Shown here: in pieces, positions 1-9,293 of the stretch
Position numbering within the stretch: the stretch's first letter is position 1
How the letters are laid out: the number at the start of each line of letters is the position of its first letter
Source of the DNA: DASQFI01 sp035633215
GTDB taxonomy: Bacteria; Acidobacteriota; Vicinamibacteria; Vicinamibacterales; SCN-69-37
Direction: 5' to 3'
NCBI GenBank assembly: GCA_035633215.1
Contig: DASQFI010000047.1
Location: 1-64,000, forward strand
Length of the DNA: 64,000 bases
The notes under the pieces: model-generated
Databases searched by the model: none
Told to the model about the DNA's origin: nothing
The model's input: the letters and a program-made list of their open reading frames with translations, nothing else
Position numbers and translations under genes: made by a program

Positions 1-426
1 AGTTTTCGGGACTTCGGAATGAGGACGGCCAACGCGCGTCGGGAGGAACAGCGGCTGGTCGAGCTACTCTCCCGCCGGACCGGCGACCTCGCCGACGTGC
101 TCGCCGTCGAGCGCGAGCTTGCGCGGGTCCGTCTGGATATCGAACGGATGGAAGCCGAGACCCGCGCGACGGAACAGCGCGTCGATCTCGCCACCGTGAC
201 GCTGACGGTCCAGGAGCAGTACCGCGCCGACCTCGCCATCGGGCCGCTGCCGCTTCCCGTGCGATTCAAGAACGCGCTCGTCGACGGGTTCCGGCATGCG
301 GTCGAGAGCCTCGTCGTCGCGGCGCTGATCGCGCTTCAGGTGGCGCCGTTGCTCATCGTCTGGGGATTGGTGTTCGCCTGGCCGGCCCGATGGATCTGGC
401 GGCGCGTGCGCGCGCCACAGATGTAG
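1..426 (+). CDS. DUF4349-like membrane protein, C-terminal fragment
   Basis: The reading frame is open to the left window edge, so this is the 3' part of a longer gene and the ATG at 19 is probably not its start. The visible part has a charged amphipathic helical stretch (about residues 8-65, rich in E/R with the local motif VERELARVR) followed by a short beta-like segment and a C-terminal hydrophobic segment (VVAALIALQVAPLLIVWGLV) ending in a basic tail. This order of coiled coil then membrane anchor is what is seen at the C-terminus of DUF4349 family proteins, whose function is not known to me. The stop is followed at once by a dispersed double hairpin that could end transcription. Confidence 0.6.
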   Translation, partial: SFRDFGMRTANARREEQRLVELLSRRTGDLADVLAVERELARVRLDIERMEAETRATEQRVDLATVTLTVQEQYRADLAIGPLPLPVRFKNALVDGFRHAVESLVVAALIALQVAPLLIVWGLVFAWPARWIWRRVRAPQM

Positions 427-479
427 GCCGGCCCTTCAGGGCCGGCAACCGTCGGCGGCCCTGAAGGGCCGCCCTACAT
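422..479. repeat. Dispersed double-hairpin repeat, copy 1
   Basis: Two adjacent GC-rich hairpins, GGCCGGCCCTTCAGGGCCGGC and GGCGGCCCTGAAGGGCCGCC, bounded by TGTAGG at the left and CCTACA at the right, so the whole unit is also an inverted repeat. Related units lie at 25914-25980 and 27987-28043. It sits in the gap before the TolC-family gene and may act as a terminator for the gene on its left. Confidence 0.7.
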
Positions 480-519
480 CCGTCCTTCCGAATCCCATAG
501 ACTGGGCGCTCGTTCTCCT

Positions 520-1845
520 ATGCGGATTCTGGCCTGGGTTCTGACAGTCCTCGTCGCGTCGGCGGCGTGTGCGACGACCCAAGCGCCGGATCGCCTCACT
601 GTCGCGACCCGGATCACCGAGCGCGCCGGCATCGACACGAAAGGACTCCCCACTCCCGGCCGCAGTTGGACATCTCCGCCCGGCACCTCTCTCGCCGATG
701 GCCTGACGATCGATGAAGCCGTCGGGATCGCACTCTGGAACAACCCCGACTTTCAGGTCGCGCTCGCGTCTCTTGGCCTTGCGCGCGCGGATCTTGTCGA
801 TGCGGGACTGCTGAGAAACCCGGTCTTCTCGCTGCTGTTCCCTTGGGGACCCAAGCAGCTCGAGTTCACCCTGACCTGGCCGATCGACGCGTTATGGCTG
901 CGTCCGAAACGGATGCAAGCCGCGCGGCTCAACGCGGACGCCGTGGCCGAACAGTTGGCGGCCAACGGTCTGCGTGTGATCGCCGACGTGCGCCTCGCGT
1001 TCTTCGAAGTCCTCGTCGCGGACAGGCGATTGACGCTGGCCACCGAGCAGGCCGGCGTCGCCGGAGAGGCCGCGAAGCTGGCCGAAGGACGCCTTCGCGC
1101 GGGGGACATCAGCGAGTTCGAAGCCAGGCTGGCTCGAGCCGACGCCGTCCGCCTGGAGGCGGCGCGTCTGACGGGCGTGGCCACCCGCGATCTGGCGGTC
1201 GTCCGTCTGCGCGTGCTCCTGGGGCTCGAGGCCGACGCGCCGGCCTTCGCGCTCGTCGAACCGGCCCTCACGACGGCGGAGGGCTGCGCGGAGGGACCAG
1301 GGTTGCTGCAGGCGGCGATGGCCGCCCGGCCCGAAGTCCGTGCCGCCGAACTGCAGATTGAGGCGGCTGGCGCGCGTGCCGGAGTCGAACGTGCTCGCAT
1401 CCTCGCGCTCACCGCGTCGCTCGACGCCAACGCGAAGGGTTCCGAGGGCTTCGAGATGGGGCCGGGCGTCGTCGTCGAACTGCCCGTCCTTTCACAGAAT
1501 CAGGGGGGCCGCGCCCGCGCCACCGCGGAGGTGGAGCAGGCGGCTCGGCGTTACGTCGCCGTCCGCGCGACCGTCGCCGCCGAGATTGGCGCGGCCATGG
1601 TCACGCTGACGCAGGCCCGCAACACCGCCCGTTTGCTGAGCGACGACGTCGCCGCCTCGCTCTCGGCCGCGCGGCAGCAGGCCGAACGCTTGTACTCGGC
1701 CGGCGAGATCTCGCTCCTCGATCTGCTGCTGACACGGCAGCGGCTGATCGACATCGAGGCGACCCGCGTGGACGCCGTGTTCGGCGTCAACCGCGCCATT
1801 GTTAGGCTCGAACAGGCGATCGGCCGCACGTGTGCGCCGCGATGA
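520..1845 (+). CDS. TolC-family outer-membrane efflux protein
   Basis: A 441-residue protein of the TolC/CusC outer membrane factor family, which forms the trimeric exit duct of tripartite pumps. It starts with a signal peptide ending near ASAACATTQ; the Cys at about residue 17 could be a lipidation site but the lipobox is imperfect. The body has two long alanine- and arginine-rich helical repeats (about 60-230 and 260-435), including the family-typical NNPDFQVALASLGLARADL near residue 75 and the equivalent ALVTLTQARNTARLL-like helix in the second half. It is first in a three-gene set with a periplasmic adaptor and an RND pump on the same strand. The gap to the next gene holds a 99-bp inverted-repeat element. 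Confidence 0.88.
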   Translation: MRILAWVLTVLVASAACATTQAPDRLTVATRITERAGIDTKGLPTPGRSWTSPPGTSLADGLTIDEAVGIALWNNPDFQVALASLGLARADLVDAGLLRNPVFSLLFPWGPKQLEFTLTWPIDALWLRPKRMQAARLNADAVAEQLAANGLRVIADVRLAFFEVLVADRRLTLATEQAGVAGEAAKLAEGRLRAGDISEFEARLARADAVRLEAARLTGVATRDLAVVRLRVLLGLEADAPAFALVEPALTTAEGCAEGPGLLQAAMAARPEVRAAELQIEAAGARAGVERARILALTASLDANAKGSEGFEMGPGVVVELPVLSQNQGGRARATAEVEQAARRYVAVRATVAAEIGAAMVTLTQARNTARLLSDDVAASLSAARQQAERLYSAGEISLLDLLLTRQRLIDIEATRVDAVFGVNRAIVRLEQAIGRTCAPR

Positions 1846-1848
1846 CGG

Positions 1849-1947
1849 GAGCGGTTCTCACGTTCCTCTGGCGGGCACTCGGGCGATATTCGGCCGAGCG
1901 TCACGCGATCCTCTTTGGGTTTCGCTTGGCGGACGTGAGAACGGCTC
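1849..1947. repeat. 100-bp inverted-repeat element, copy 1
   Basis: Ends are a 15-bp inverted repeat (GAGCGGTTCTCACGT at 1849-1863 and ACGTGAGAACGGCTC at 1933-1947, one mismatch). A second copy lies at 11829-11928 and shares internal blocks such as TCACGTTCCTCTGGCGGGCA and TCGGCCGA as well as the ends. It fills most of the gap between the efflux outer membrane gene and the adaptor gene, so it would be inside their shared transcript. Confidence 0.75.
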
Positions 1948-1957
1948 GGGGACGACT

Positions 1958-3187
1958 ATGAAAACGGTGTCGGTGTTCGTTGCGCTGGCGTTGGCGGTTG
2001 TCGGATGCGGCGGCTCTTCGGGTCCGCCGGCGGCGAGCAAGTCCGTGCCGACTGCGAAGGTGGACAACCCGAAGCCCGAGTCCGATCTCGCGACCGTCAC
2101 ACTGTCTCCCGAGGCCCAGAAGCACCTCGCGATCCAGACGATGAAGGTGACGAATGAGCCCGTGTCGCTCACGCGAACTGTCGGCGGGGAGACGATCGTG
2201 CCGCCAGGGAAGTCCGTGGCGGTGACGGCTCCGATTGCCGGAACGCTGACCGCTGGCCGTGCCGCCGCGATTGGGCCGGTCCGCCGCGGTGACGTGATCT
2301 TCGAGCTCGTGCCGCTGCAGCAGTCGGAGCGCGACGTCCGGGCGGAAGCCGAGCGCGCGGTGCAGGAGGCCGAGGCGCGGCTGACGCAAACGACGCAGCG
2401 GGCCCAGCGGCTGGAACAGCTCCTGAAAGAAGGGTCCGCCAGCGCGCGGTCGGTTGAAGAGGCGCAGGCCGATCGCGCGGTGGCCGCCGCGGCAGCTGAC
2501 GCGGCGCGCAAACGTCTGGAATCGGTGAGTCGTCTGCCGGTCGGTCCCCGTGGCGAGATGGCGCTCCGGGCGCCGTTCGACGGACTCATCACCGAGCTGC
2601 GCGCGGCGGCGGGACAGACTGTGGCCGCCGGGGCGCCCGTCGCGGACCTTGCCCAAACCAGCGCGCTCTGGATCCGCGCGCCCGTGTACGTCGGCGATTT
2701 GTCCTCGTTGGACACGTCGCAGCCGGCGTTGGTGGCCTCGCTTGGCCAGGAGACGAGCGGCCCATGGCGGCAGGTCCGTCGGGTCACGGGCCCGCCCGCG
2801 GCGAATCCAGCCGCGGCAAGCGTCGATCTGTTTTTCGAGGTCACGAGTACCGGCCGCCTTCGCGGGGCTTCGGCGAGCTCCGCCGCAGCCTTGGCGGAGG
2901 CGAGCGGCATCGCCATGCGCCCCGGAGAGCGCCTGGCGGTTCGGTTGCCGCTGAAAGCGACCGACCGTGCGCTCGTGGTCCCCCAGAGCGCCGTGGTCTA
3001 TGACGTGAACGGCGGTGTCTGGGTGTACGAACAGCGCGCGCCGAACCAGTTCGCGCGCCGCCGCGTGGAGCTCGGCGGTCCAGCCGGGACCAACGTCATC
3101 GTGACTCGGGGGCTCGCGGAGGGCGTCACGGTGGTAAGTGTCGGCGCGGCCGAGCTCTACGGCACCGAGTTCTACGTGAACAAGTAA
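1958..3187 (+). CDS. RND efflux periplasmic adaptor lipoprotein
   Basis: A 409-residue membrane fusion protein (CusB/HlyD type) that would link the inner-membrane pump to the TolC-like duct. The ATG at 1958 is chosen because a lipoprotein signal follows directly, with lipobox VVGC and a Gly/Ser-rich tether; the frame is open further upstream but runs through the 99-bp repeat. After a first beta/lipoyl segment (about 55-115) comes an alpha-helical hairpin rich in E, A and R (about 120-195), the second lipoyl half with the typical ALRAPFDGLITELRAAAGQ, then beta-barrel and membrane-proximal domains. The next gene starts 3 bases after its stop, so the pair is translationally close. Substrate cannot be read from the sequence. 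Confidence 0.85.
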   Translation: MKTVSVFVALALAVVGCGGSSGPPAASKSVPTAKVDNPKPESDLATVTLSPEAQKHLAIQTMKVTNEPVSLTRTVGGETIVPPGKSVAVTAPIAGTLTAGRAAAIGPVRRGDVIFELVPLQQSERDVRAEAERAVQEAEARLTQTTQRAQRLEQLLKEGSASARSVEEAQADRAVAAAAADAARKRLESVSRLPVGPRGEMALRAPFDGLITELRAAAGQTVAAGAPVADLAQTSALWIRAPVYVGDLSSLDTSQPALVASLGQETSGPWRQVRRVTGPPAANPAAASVDLFFEVTSTGRLRGASASSAAALAEASGIAMRPGERLAVRLPLKATDRALVVPQSAVVYDVNGGVWVYEQRAPNQFARRRVELGGPAGTNVIVTRGLAEGVTVVSVGAAELYGTEFYVNK

Positions 3188-3190
3188 CCC

Positions 3191-6100
3191 ATGCTGCGCT
3201 GGCTTGTCTCGCTCTCGCTGCGACACGCGATCGTCGTGTGCGTGCTCACCGTCATCGCGACGGTCGTGGCGGCACGCGCGCTTCGATCGGTCCCGCTCGA
3301 CGTCTTCCCGGAGTTTGCCCCGCCGCTGATCGAGGTGCAGACCGAGGCGCCAGGTCTCTCCGCGCTCGAGGTCGAGTCCTTCGTCAGCGTGCCGATCGAA
3401 AGCGCGCTCACCGGGGTGCCCGAAGTCGCGACGATTCGCTCGAAGTCGGTGCTCGGGCTGTCGTCGGTGGTCCTGATCCTGAATCAGGATGCGGATCTGA
3501 TGCAGGCGCGCCAGCTCGTGCAGGAACGGCTGGCCCGCGTCAGTCGCAGCCTCCCGGCGATCGCGAGCGCGCCGGTGCTCCTGTCGCCGCTCTCGTCGCT
3601 CAGCCGCGCGCTCAAGATCGGCATGACGTCGAAGACGCTGTCGCAGATGGAGATGACCACGGTCGCACTCTGGACGATGCGGCCCCGGCTGATGGCGGTG
3701 CCGGGCGTCGCCAACGTCGCGGTGTGGGGGCAACGCGACCGGCAGCTGCAGGTGCTGGTCGACCCCGACCGGCTGCACGCGAGCGCGGTGACGCTGGCCG
3801 ACGTGATCGCCGCCGCGCGGAACGGCGTATCCGCCGAGACCGGCGGATTCATCGACACGGCCAACCAGCGGTTCGCGATCGCGCATCGCAACGCGGTCAC
3901 GACCGCGCGCGACCTGGAGCAGATCGTCGTCCGGCCCAGTCCGGCCGCGCCCATCCGCCTCGGTGACGTCACAATCGTCACGGAAGGATTTCCGCCGCCC
4001 ATCGGCGACGCGATCATCAACAACGTTCCGGGTCTTCTGCTGATCATCGAGAAGCAGCTCGGCGCCAACACGCTGGCCGTCACGCGCGGCGTGGAGGAGG
4101 CGCTCGAGAGCCTGAAACCCGCGCTCGGCGACATCGAGGTCGATTCCACCATCTTCCGGCCGGCGACGTTCATCGAGATGTCGCTGTCGAACCTCAATCG
4201 CGCGTTGATTATCGGCTGCGTGCTCGTCGTGCTCGTCCTGATCGCGTTTCTTGCCGACTGGCGGACGGCGCTCATCAGCAGCGTCGCCATTCCGCTGTCG
4301 CTCCTCGGTGCGGCCTGGTTCCTGCAGTACCAGGGCGGGACGTTCGACACGATGGTCCTCGCCGGCCTCGTCATCGCGCTTGGCGAAGTCGTCGACGACG
4401 CCATCATCGGCGTCGAGAACATCGTGCGCCGCCTGCGACGGAACCGCGAGTCCGGATCTCCGCGGCCGGTGCTGCACGTGGTGCTCGACGCCTCGGTCGA
4501 GGTCCGGAGTGCGGTCCTGTACGGCACGCTGATTGTCATCGCGGTGTTTTTCCCCGTGTTCGCGCTTGAGGGACTCTCTGGCGCCTTCTTCCGGCCGCTC
4601 GCGCTGTCCTACGTGTTCGCGATCCTCGCGTCGCTGCTGGTGGCACTGACGATCACGCCGGCGATGTCCTTGCTGCTCCTCACGGGCCAGGGCGCGCGGG
4701 CGACCGAGCCGCGGCTCGTCACCGCGCTGAAGCGCCGGTACGAGCGCATCCTCGTTCGCGTGATCGATCGGCCCGGCGCCGCCGCGCTCACCCTGGCGAC
4801 GCTGCTCGCTGGCACGATGGCGGCCGTGCCCTTCCTCGGTGAGGAGCTGCTGCCGAACTTCCGCGAGTACGACTTCCTGATGCACTGGGTGGAGAAGCCG
4901 GGCTCGTCGGTGGAGGCCAGCACACGAATCACCGAGCGCGCGAGCCGTGAGCTCATGGCGATTCCTGGGGTCCGCAACTTCGGCTCCCACATCGGTCGGG
5001 CGGAGGTCGCCGACGAAGTCGTCGGGCCGAATTTTACGGAGCTCTGGATCAGTCTCGACCCGTCCGTGGACTACGACGGGACCATCGCCAAGGTCCAGGC
5101 GGTCGTGGATGGCTACCCCGGCCTGAAGCGCGATTTGCTGACGTATCTGCGCGAGCGGATCAAGGAAGTGCTGACGGGGGCGAGCGCCACCGTCGTGGTC
5201 CGCATCTTCGGTCCCGAGATCGAGCAGCTGCAGACCCACGCCGCGGCGGTGAAGAAAGCGCTCGAGGGCGTGGACGGCACCACCGACATCCAGGTGCAGT
5301 CGCAGGTGCTGGTGCCGCAGGTCGAGGTGCAGTTCCAGCCGGATCTGGCCGCGCCGTACGGGCTCACCCCCGGTGACGTCCGGCGCGCCGTGACGACGCT
5401 GGTTCAGGGGACGAAGGTCGGCGAGTTCTACGACCAGCAGCGCGTCTTCGGCGTGGTCGTGCGGGGCGCGCCCGAGCTGCGCGGCAGCCCAGAAGCCATT
5501 CGAGCCCTCCGCGTGCCGGTGCCGGGCGGCACCGATGTGCCCCTGGCCGCGGTCGCGCGCGTCACGATTGCGCCGGCGCTGAGCGAAGTGACGCGCGAGG
5601 GCGGTTCACGAAAGATCGACGTCACGTGCAACGTCCGCGACCGCGATCTGGGATCGGTCGCGCGGGATATCGAGGCGCGGCTCGGGCAGCTGTCATTTGG
5701 CGGCGGCTACCACGCCGAAGTGCTCGGCGAGTACGCGCTTCGGCAAGCCTCGTCGCGTCGGCTCCTGGCGATGTCCACGCTGACGCTTCTGGCTATCTTT
5801 CTCCTGCTGCTCATCGACTTCGGCGACGCTCGGCTGGCGCTCCTGGTCTTCGTCACATTGCCCTTCGCGCTGGTCGGCGCGATCGCGGCGGCGTTTCTGT
5901 CCACCGGGGTCCTGTCGCTCGGCTCGCTGGTGGGGCTGATCACGGTCATCGGCATCGCCGCGCGCAACGGCATCATGATGGTGAGCCATTTCCGGCATCT
6001 CGAACACGAGGAGGGCGTGCCCTTCGGCCGTGAGCTCGTGATCCGCGGCGCCGAGGAGCGGCTCGCGCCCATTTTGATGACCGCGCTGGCGACCGGCCTC

Positions 6101-6259
6101 GCGCTGCTGCCGATCGCGTTCGGCGGCGACAAAGCCGGTCAGGAGATCGAGCACCCGCTGGCCGTCGTCATCCTCGGCGGTCTCGTCACGTCGACGATCC
6201 TCAACCTGTTCCTGCTGCCGCCGCTGTATCTCCGATTCCGCCGCGCACGAGTTGCGTGA
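3191..6259 (+). CDS. RND efflux pump, CusA/CzcA-like
   Basis: A 1022-residue inner-membrane resistance-nodulation-division transporter, full length for the family. The N-terminus (RHAIVVCVLTVIATVVAARALRS then PLDVFPEFAPP) and VEIQT-like segment are typical of the heavy-metal (HME) branch. The two large periplasmic loops and two six-helix membrane blocks are present. In transmembrane helix 4 the proton-relay region reads GEVVDDAIIGVEN: the adjacent Asp pair resembles AcrB, while the first Asp of CzcA-type DFG...DGA motifs is replaced by Ala. It therefore looks HME-like in overall sequence but with a drug-pump-like relay. Metal specificity is not supported by any neighbouring sensor or metallochaperone. 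Confidence 0.9.
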   Translation: MLRWLVSLSLRHAIVVCVLTVIATVVAARALRSVPLDVFPEFAPPLIEVQTEAPGLSALEVESFVSVPIESALTGVPEVATIRSKSVLGLSSVVLILNQDADLMQARQLVQERLARVSRSLPAIASAPVLLSPLSSLSRALKIGMTSKTLSQMEMTTVALWTMRPRLMAVPGVANVAVWGQRDRQLQVLVDPDRLHASAVTLADVIAAARNGVSAETGGFIDTANQRFAIAHRNAVTTARDLEQIVVRPSPAAPIRLGDVTIVTEGFPPPIGDAIINNVPGLLLIIEKQLGANTLAVTRGVEEALESLKPALGDIEVDSTIFRPATFIEMSLSNLNRALIIGCVLVVLVLIAFLADWRTALISSVAIPLSLLGAAWFLQYQGGTFDTMVLAGLVIALGEVVDDAIIGVENIVRRLRRNRESGSPRPVLHVVLDASVEVRSAVLYGTLIVIAVFFPVFALEGLSGAFFRPLALSYVFAILASLLVALTITPAMSLLLLTGQGARATEPRLVTALKRRYERILVRVIDRPGAAALTLATLLAGTMAAVPFLGEELLPNFREYDFLMHWVEKPGSSVEASTRITERASRELMAIPGVRNFGSHIGRAEVADEVVGPNFTELWISLDPSVDYDGTIAKVQAVVDGYPGLKRDLLTYLRERIKEVLTGASATVVVRIFGPEIEQLQTHAAAVKKALEGVDGTTDIQVQSQVLVPQVEVQFQPDLAAPYGLTPGDVRRAVTTLVQGTKVGEFYDQQRVFGVVVRGAPELRGSPEAIRALRVPVPGGTDVPLAAVARVTIAPALSEVTREGGSRKIDVTCNVRDRDLGSVARDIEARLGQLSFGGGYHAEVLGEYALRQASSRRLLAMSTLTLLAIFLLLLIDFGDARLALLVFVTLPFALVGAIAAAFLSTGVLSLGSLVGLITVIGIAARNGIMMVSHFRHLEHEEGVPFGRELVIRGAEERLAPILMTALATGLALLPIAFGGDKAGQEIEHPLAVVILGGLVTSTILNLFLLPPLYLRFRRARVA

Positions 6260-6291
6260 CTTGGTACGTAGCCTTCTGCGCGAAGGGCTAC

Positions 6292-6428
6292 AGCGTTTTG
6301 CAGATCTGCGTAGCGTGTTCCGGAGCCCGACCTTTGCGAGCGCCGCGAGGCAGGCCCCATCACGCTGCCTTGCGGCAAGCGGCGAGCGGGAGGGCGCAGG
6401 AACATGCTACGCAGATCTGCAAAACGCT
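6292..6428. repeat. Long inverted repeat between convergent genes
   Basis: Arms of 30 bp at 6292-6321 and 6399-6428 are inverted copies with a single mismatch; the arm core is AGCGTTTTGCAGATCTGCG. The spacer is about 77 bp and contains none of the flanking genes. The right arm ends exactly at the stop codon of the minus-strand arabinofuranosidase, and the left arm lies 33 bp after the pump gene. It could serve both convergent genes as a terminator, or be a small MITE-like insertion. Confidence 0.75.
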
Positions 6429-9005
6429 TTATCGCAGACGAATGACCGAAAGGGAGTAGGGCGCGAAGACGTGCGTGAACGTGCGGCCGAGGCCGGAGAC
6501 TTTCGTCGTCACCGGCGCGATCTTGCGGGGCGCGTCGAACGAATTCTCATCGGTGGGATTGGCGGAGGTCAGCACCGTGATCTGCCCCGCTGACGGCGGC
6601 CTCGCCCCCACGACCTCGATTGCCATCGACGCCGGGTTTGCGCTGGTGTTTACGACCTTGAGCACGACCTCGCCAGTGCGGTCATCTCGACCGGCGATGG
6701 CGAGCACCGTATCGATGCGCGGAAACGTCTCTTCATTCAAAAGTTTGCCGTCGAGGTAGCCGCGCACCGTGCGGTCGCGCACTTCCATGCGCAGGTCGTA
6801 CCATCGGCCTGTCTCGACGCCTCCCTGGACCGGCCGGCCGATGATCGCGTCGCCGGCTTGAATGGCGCTCTGCTGGTTATTCCATCCGCCGACGTTCCAT
6901 TGCACGCGCCGGCCGTCGGCGGTGCCCGCGAACACGAGAAAGCCTTCCGCGCCGGATAGCTTCCGCGCCTTGAGCGAGATCGTCACGTCGGTCCAGTTGT
7001 CGTCTCCGGCGTATGAGAACGCGACGACCTCGCCGCTCTGCCGGTACGCACCCTGGACCGTGCTCCACGTGCCTCGACCGCCCTGGCCTCGGCCGGTGAC
7101 GGGCGCCCACCCCCCAGCACCTGTCGCGAAGTCTGACTGATAGACGACGCGGCCGTCGCGCTCGACGCGGACGTCGGCGAACTCGGCGGCCGTGTTCCAG
7201 GTCCCGACGCCAATCCGGCCGGCGATCGGACGCGGCGGCACGGCATCGAACTGGACGGCGGTGGCCAGGTTCACGTCCGGCCGGTGCCGCGCGAACAATT
7301 GCTGCGCGTAGTAGGTCGCGCGCGCGAACTGCCGGCTGCTGTCGAAATGAATCATGTTCACTTCCCAGTCGCGCCGGTTGACGTTTTCGAGGAGGGGCGC
7401 GTAGCTGACCATCTTGACGAGGTCTGTGTTCTTCTCGGCGCTCATCATGTACGCCGCGTCGTTCAGCGCCGCCAGCAGATTCCCGCGTCCGACGCCGGCG
7501 TTCGTCGCGAACTCGCCGATATAGAGGTCCCAGCCCTCCCGCGCGTACTTGGCGAAGCTGTCGAAGTTCTCCACGGCCCAATGGAGCGGCTTGTAGGCGT
7601 GCTCGTCGACGATGTCGATGGGACCGGCCGCGACGATGGCGGGGCGGTCGAGGCCGGAAATCCAGGAGCTCAAGACGACTTTGATCTGCGGGTACTTCGC
7701 TTTGATCGCCTGTGCGAAGCGCGCCACTCTCGCGCCATACCGCGCGCCTTGTTGCTCGTTGCCCACCTCGAGGTATTTGAGCGGGAACGGCGCCGGATGC
7801 CCGTGGCGAGCGCGAGCGGCGCCCCAGGTCGACGAAGCCGGCCCGATCGCGTACTCGATCGCGTCGAGTGTGTCCGCGATCAACGCCGGCACTTCATCGT
7901 CGGGCAGAAACGTCCCGCTGCGGAACGAGCACGACACGCCGACGTTGGCGACCCACAGCGCGTCGGCGCCGATGTCTTCCGCAAACTGCAGGAACTCGTG
8001 ATAGCCGAAGCCGTCGGTGCTCCAGTAGCCCCAGGGGCTGTACGTTCCGGAACGCGTCTCGACGGGCCCCAACGTGCGCTTCCATTGCGGCCGGCTTTCG
8101 ATGGTGATGCCTTCGGCGAAGCAGCCGCCCGGACCGCGGATGAAGCCGGGTGTGAGGTCCGCGATCGTCTGGGCGAGCGCCGGCCGGAGGCCGTTCGGAC
8201 GATTCTTGAAGGTCCGGGCAGGGAAGAGCGATACGAAGTCGAGCCACACGCGTCCGGTGGAGCCGATCGAGAGCGCCAGGCGCGCGCGTGGATCTGTTCG
8301 CGTCGCGCGGAGCGTCGCCTCGTAAGCGCGCCAGCGTTCGCCGGTGGGCTGGTCGAACGTCCTCGAGGCGAGAGTACGGCCGTCTTCGCCTTCGACGATC
8401 GCGGTGATCGGTCCCTTGAATGTTGCGTCAGCGCGCGCGTAAAACCGCAGCCGGTAGTCGTCGCCGGCCGTGAGCGCCATGCCCCAGTAGCCGCCATTCA
8501 CCACCGCGACACGCCCGCCGGCAGCGACGCGCGTGACCGCAACCTCGAGCGAATGCGGCGACGCCTCGTTGAGCGGGCGATCGACTGTCAGCGCGAGGGT
8601 GGCCTCGCTGCCGTTGGTCGCGTCGAGCCGCCAGGCCGGATGCGGATTCGTCACGTCCCAGCGCAGCCGCCAGGTGCTGGGCCGGCCGGTGTCGAAGTGC
8701 GGCGTCCTCGGCGGGACGATGAAGCCGTTTTCGCGCACACATGCCGGCGGCAGGTTCGCGTCCTCGAACCCGCGGTTCTGGACGAGCTCGGCGTACAACC
8801 CGCCGTCGCCGGCATGGCTGATCTCTTCATAGAAGATTCCGTACAGGTTCGCGGGAATCCGCGCGCCGGGCTTCGACGCATCAATCGTGATCGATCCGCG
8901 CAGGAGTCGATCGGCGTTCTGGCGGGCGCTGGGGACTAACGGCAGTGTCACCAGCCACGGCCCGATGAGCATCACAAGAACCGAGATCTGCGATGACCGT
9001 TTCAT
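6429..9005 (-). CDS. GH51 alpha-L-arabinofuranosidase, exported
   Basis: An 858-residue secreted glycoside hydrolase of family GH51, which removes L-arabinofuranose from arabinan or arabinoxylan. The ATG at 9005 is preferred over the one at 9014 because it gives a clean signal peptide (basic MKR, hydrophobic core, then PSARQ). An N-terminal beta segment with GIFYEEISHAGDGGLYAEL is followed by a CBM4/9-like jelly-roll insertion (about 110-265), the catalytic TIM barrel, and a C-terminal LamG/concanavalin-like region. The acid/base Glu lies in YLEVGNEQ (about residue 417) and the nucleophile in DLYIGEFAT (about 498), both intact. No other carbohydrate genes are next to it. Confidence 0.92.
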   Translation of the reverse strand: MKRSSQISVLVMLIGPWLVTLPLVPSARQNADRLLRGSITIDASKPGARIPANLYGIFYEEISHAGDGGLYAELVQNRGFEDANLPPACVRENGFIVPPRTPHFDTGRPSTWRLRWDVTNPHPAWRLDATNGSEATLALTVDRPLNEASPHSLEVAVTRVAAGGRVAVVNGGYWGMALTAGDDYRLRFYARADATFKGPITAIVEGEDGRTLASRTFDQPTGERWRAYEATLRATRTDPRARLALSIGSTGRVWLDFVSLFPARTFKNRPNGLRPALAQTIADLTPGFIRGPGGCFAEGITIESRPQWKRTLGPVETRSGTYSPWGYWSTDGFGYHEFLQFAEDIGADALWVANVGVSCSFRSGTFLPDDEVPALIADTLDAIEYAIGPASSTWGAARARHGHPAPFPLKYLEVGNEQQGARYGARVARFAQAIKAKYPQIKVVLSSWISGLDRPAIVAAGPIDIVDEHAYKPLHWAVENFDSFAKYAREGWDLYIGEFATNAGVGRGNLLAALNDAAYMMSAEKNTDLVKMVSYAPLLENVNRRDWEVNMIHFDSSRQFARATYYAQQLFARHRPDVNLATAVQFDAVPPRPIAGRIGVGTWNTAAEFADVRVERDGRVVYQSDFATGAGGWAPVTGRGQGGRGTWSTVQGAYRQSGEVVAFSYAGDDNWTDVTISLKARKLSGAEGFLVFAGTADGRRVQWNVGGWNNQQSAIQAGDAIIGRPVQGGVETGRWYDLRMEVRDRTVRGYLDGKLLNEETFPRIDTVLAIAGRDDRTGEVVLKVVNTSANPASMAIEVVGARPPSAGQITVLTSANPTDENSFDAPRKIAPVTTKVSGLGRTFTHVFAPYSLSVIRLR

Positions 9006-9043
9006 GGCTTCCAAGCTTCCTGGCGTCCTGTCTCTTTTGTTAG

Positions 9044-9130
9044 TGCTCGCGGGGCCCCACCCCCGCTCGCTCGCGCTCTGGCGCTCGCAGACTCGCTATC
9101 CTCTCTCATCGCGCTGGGGCCCCACCCCCA
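9044..9130. repeat. Dispersed GC-rich repeat, copy 1
   Basis: The stretch TGCTCGCGGGGCCCCACCCC continues through GCTCGCTCGCGCTC and GCAGACTCGCTATC and ends with a second GGGGCCCCACCCC. An inverted copy is at 30976-31070. The rest of the gap from 9006 to 9293 has no gene or clear signal that I can see. Confidence 0.7.
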
Positions 9131-9293
9131 GCGACTTGGCTGAAGGCTCCGCGCGAGCCGCAGGCGCCATTCTATGTAGCCTGCCTGCACGCAGACGGAC
9201 AATCGACCGGAACTGAACAATCCGCGAGCACACCGCCAATAGCCCGTGAAGTTGGCCGCGCTTTTGCTACACTGACGCTACCGGGAGGCGCGC

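Noticed and set aside
1901..5239. An 1112-residue open frame on the minus strand
   Set aside because: It is antisense to the adaptor and RND genes, which have full family motifs. The translation is Arg/His/Asp-rich without domains, as expected from the complement of GC-rich codons.
7284..8939. A 551-residue plus-strand frame opposite the GH51 gene
   Set aside because: No recognisable domain; the minus strand has both catalytic Glu motifs.
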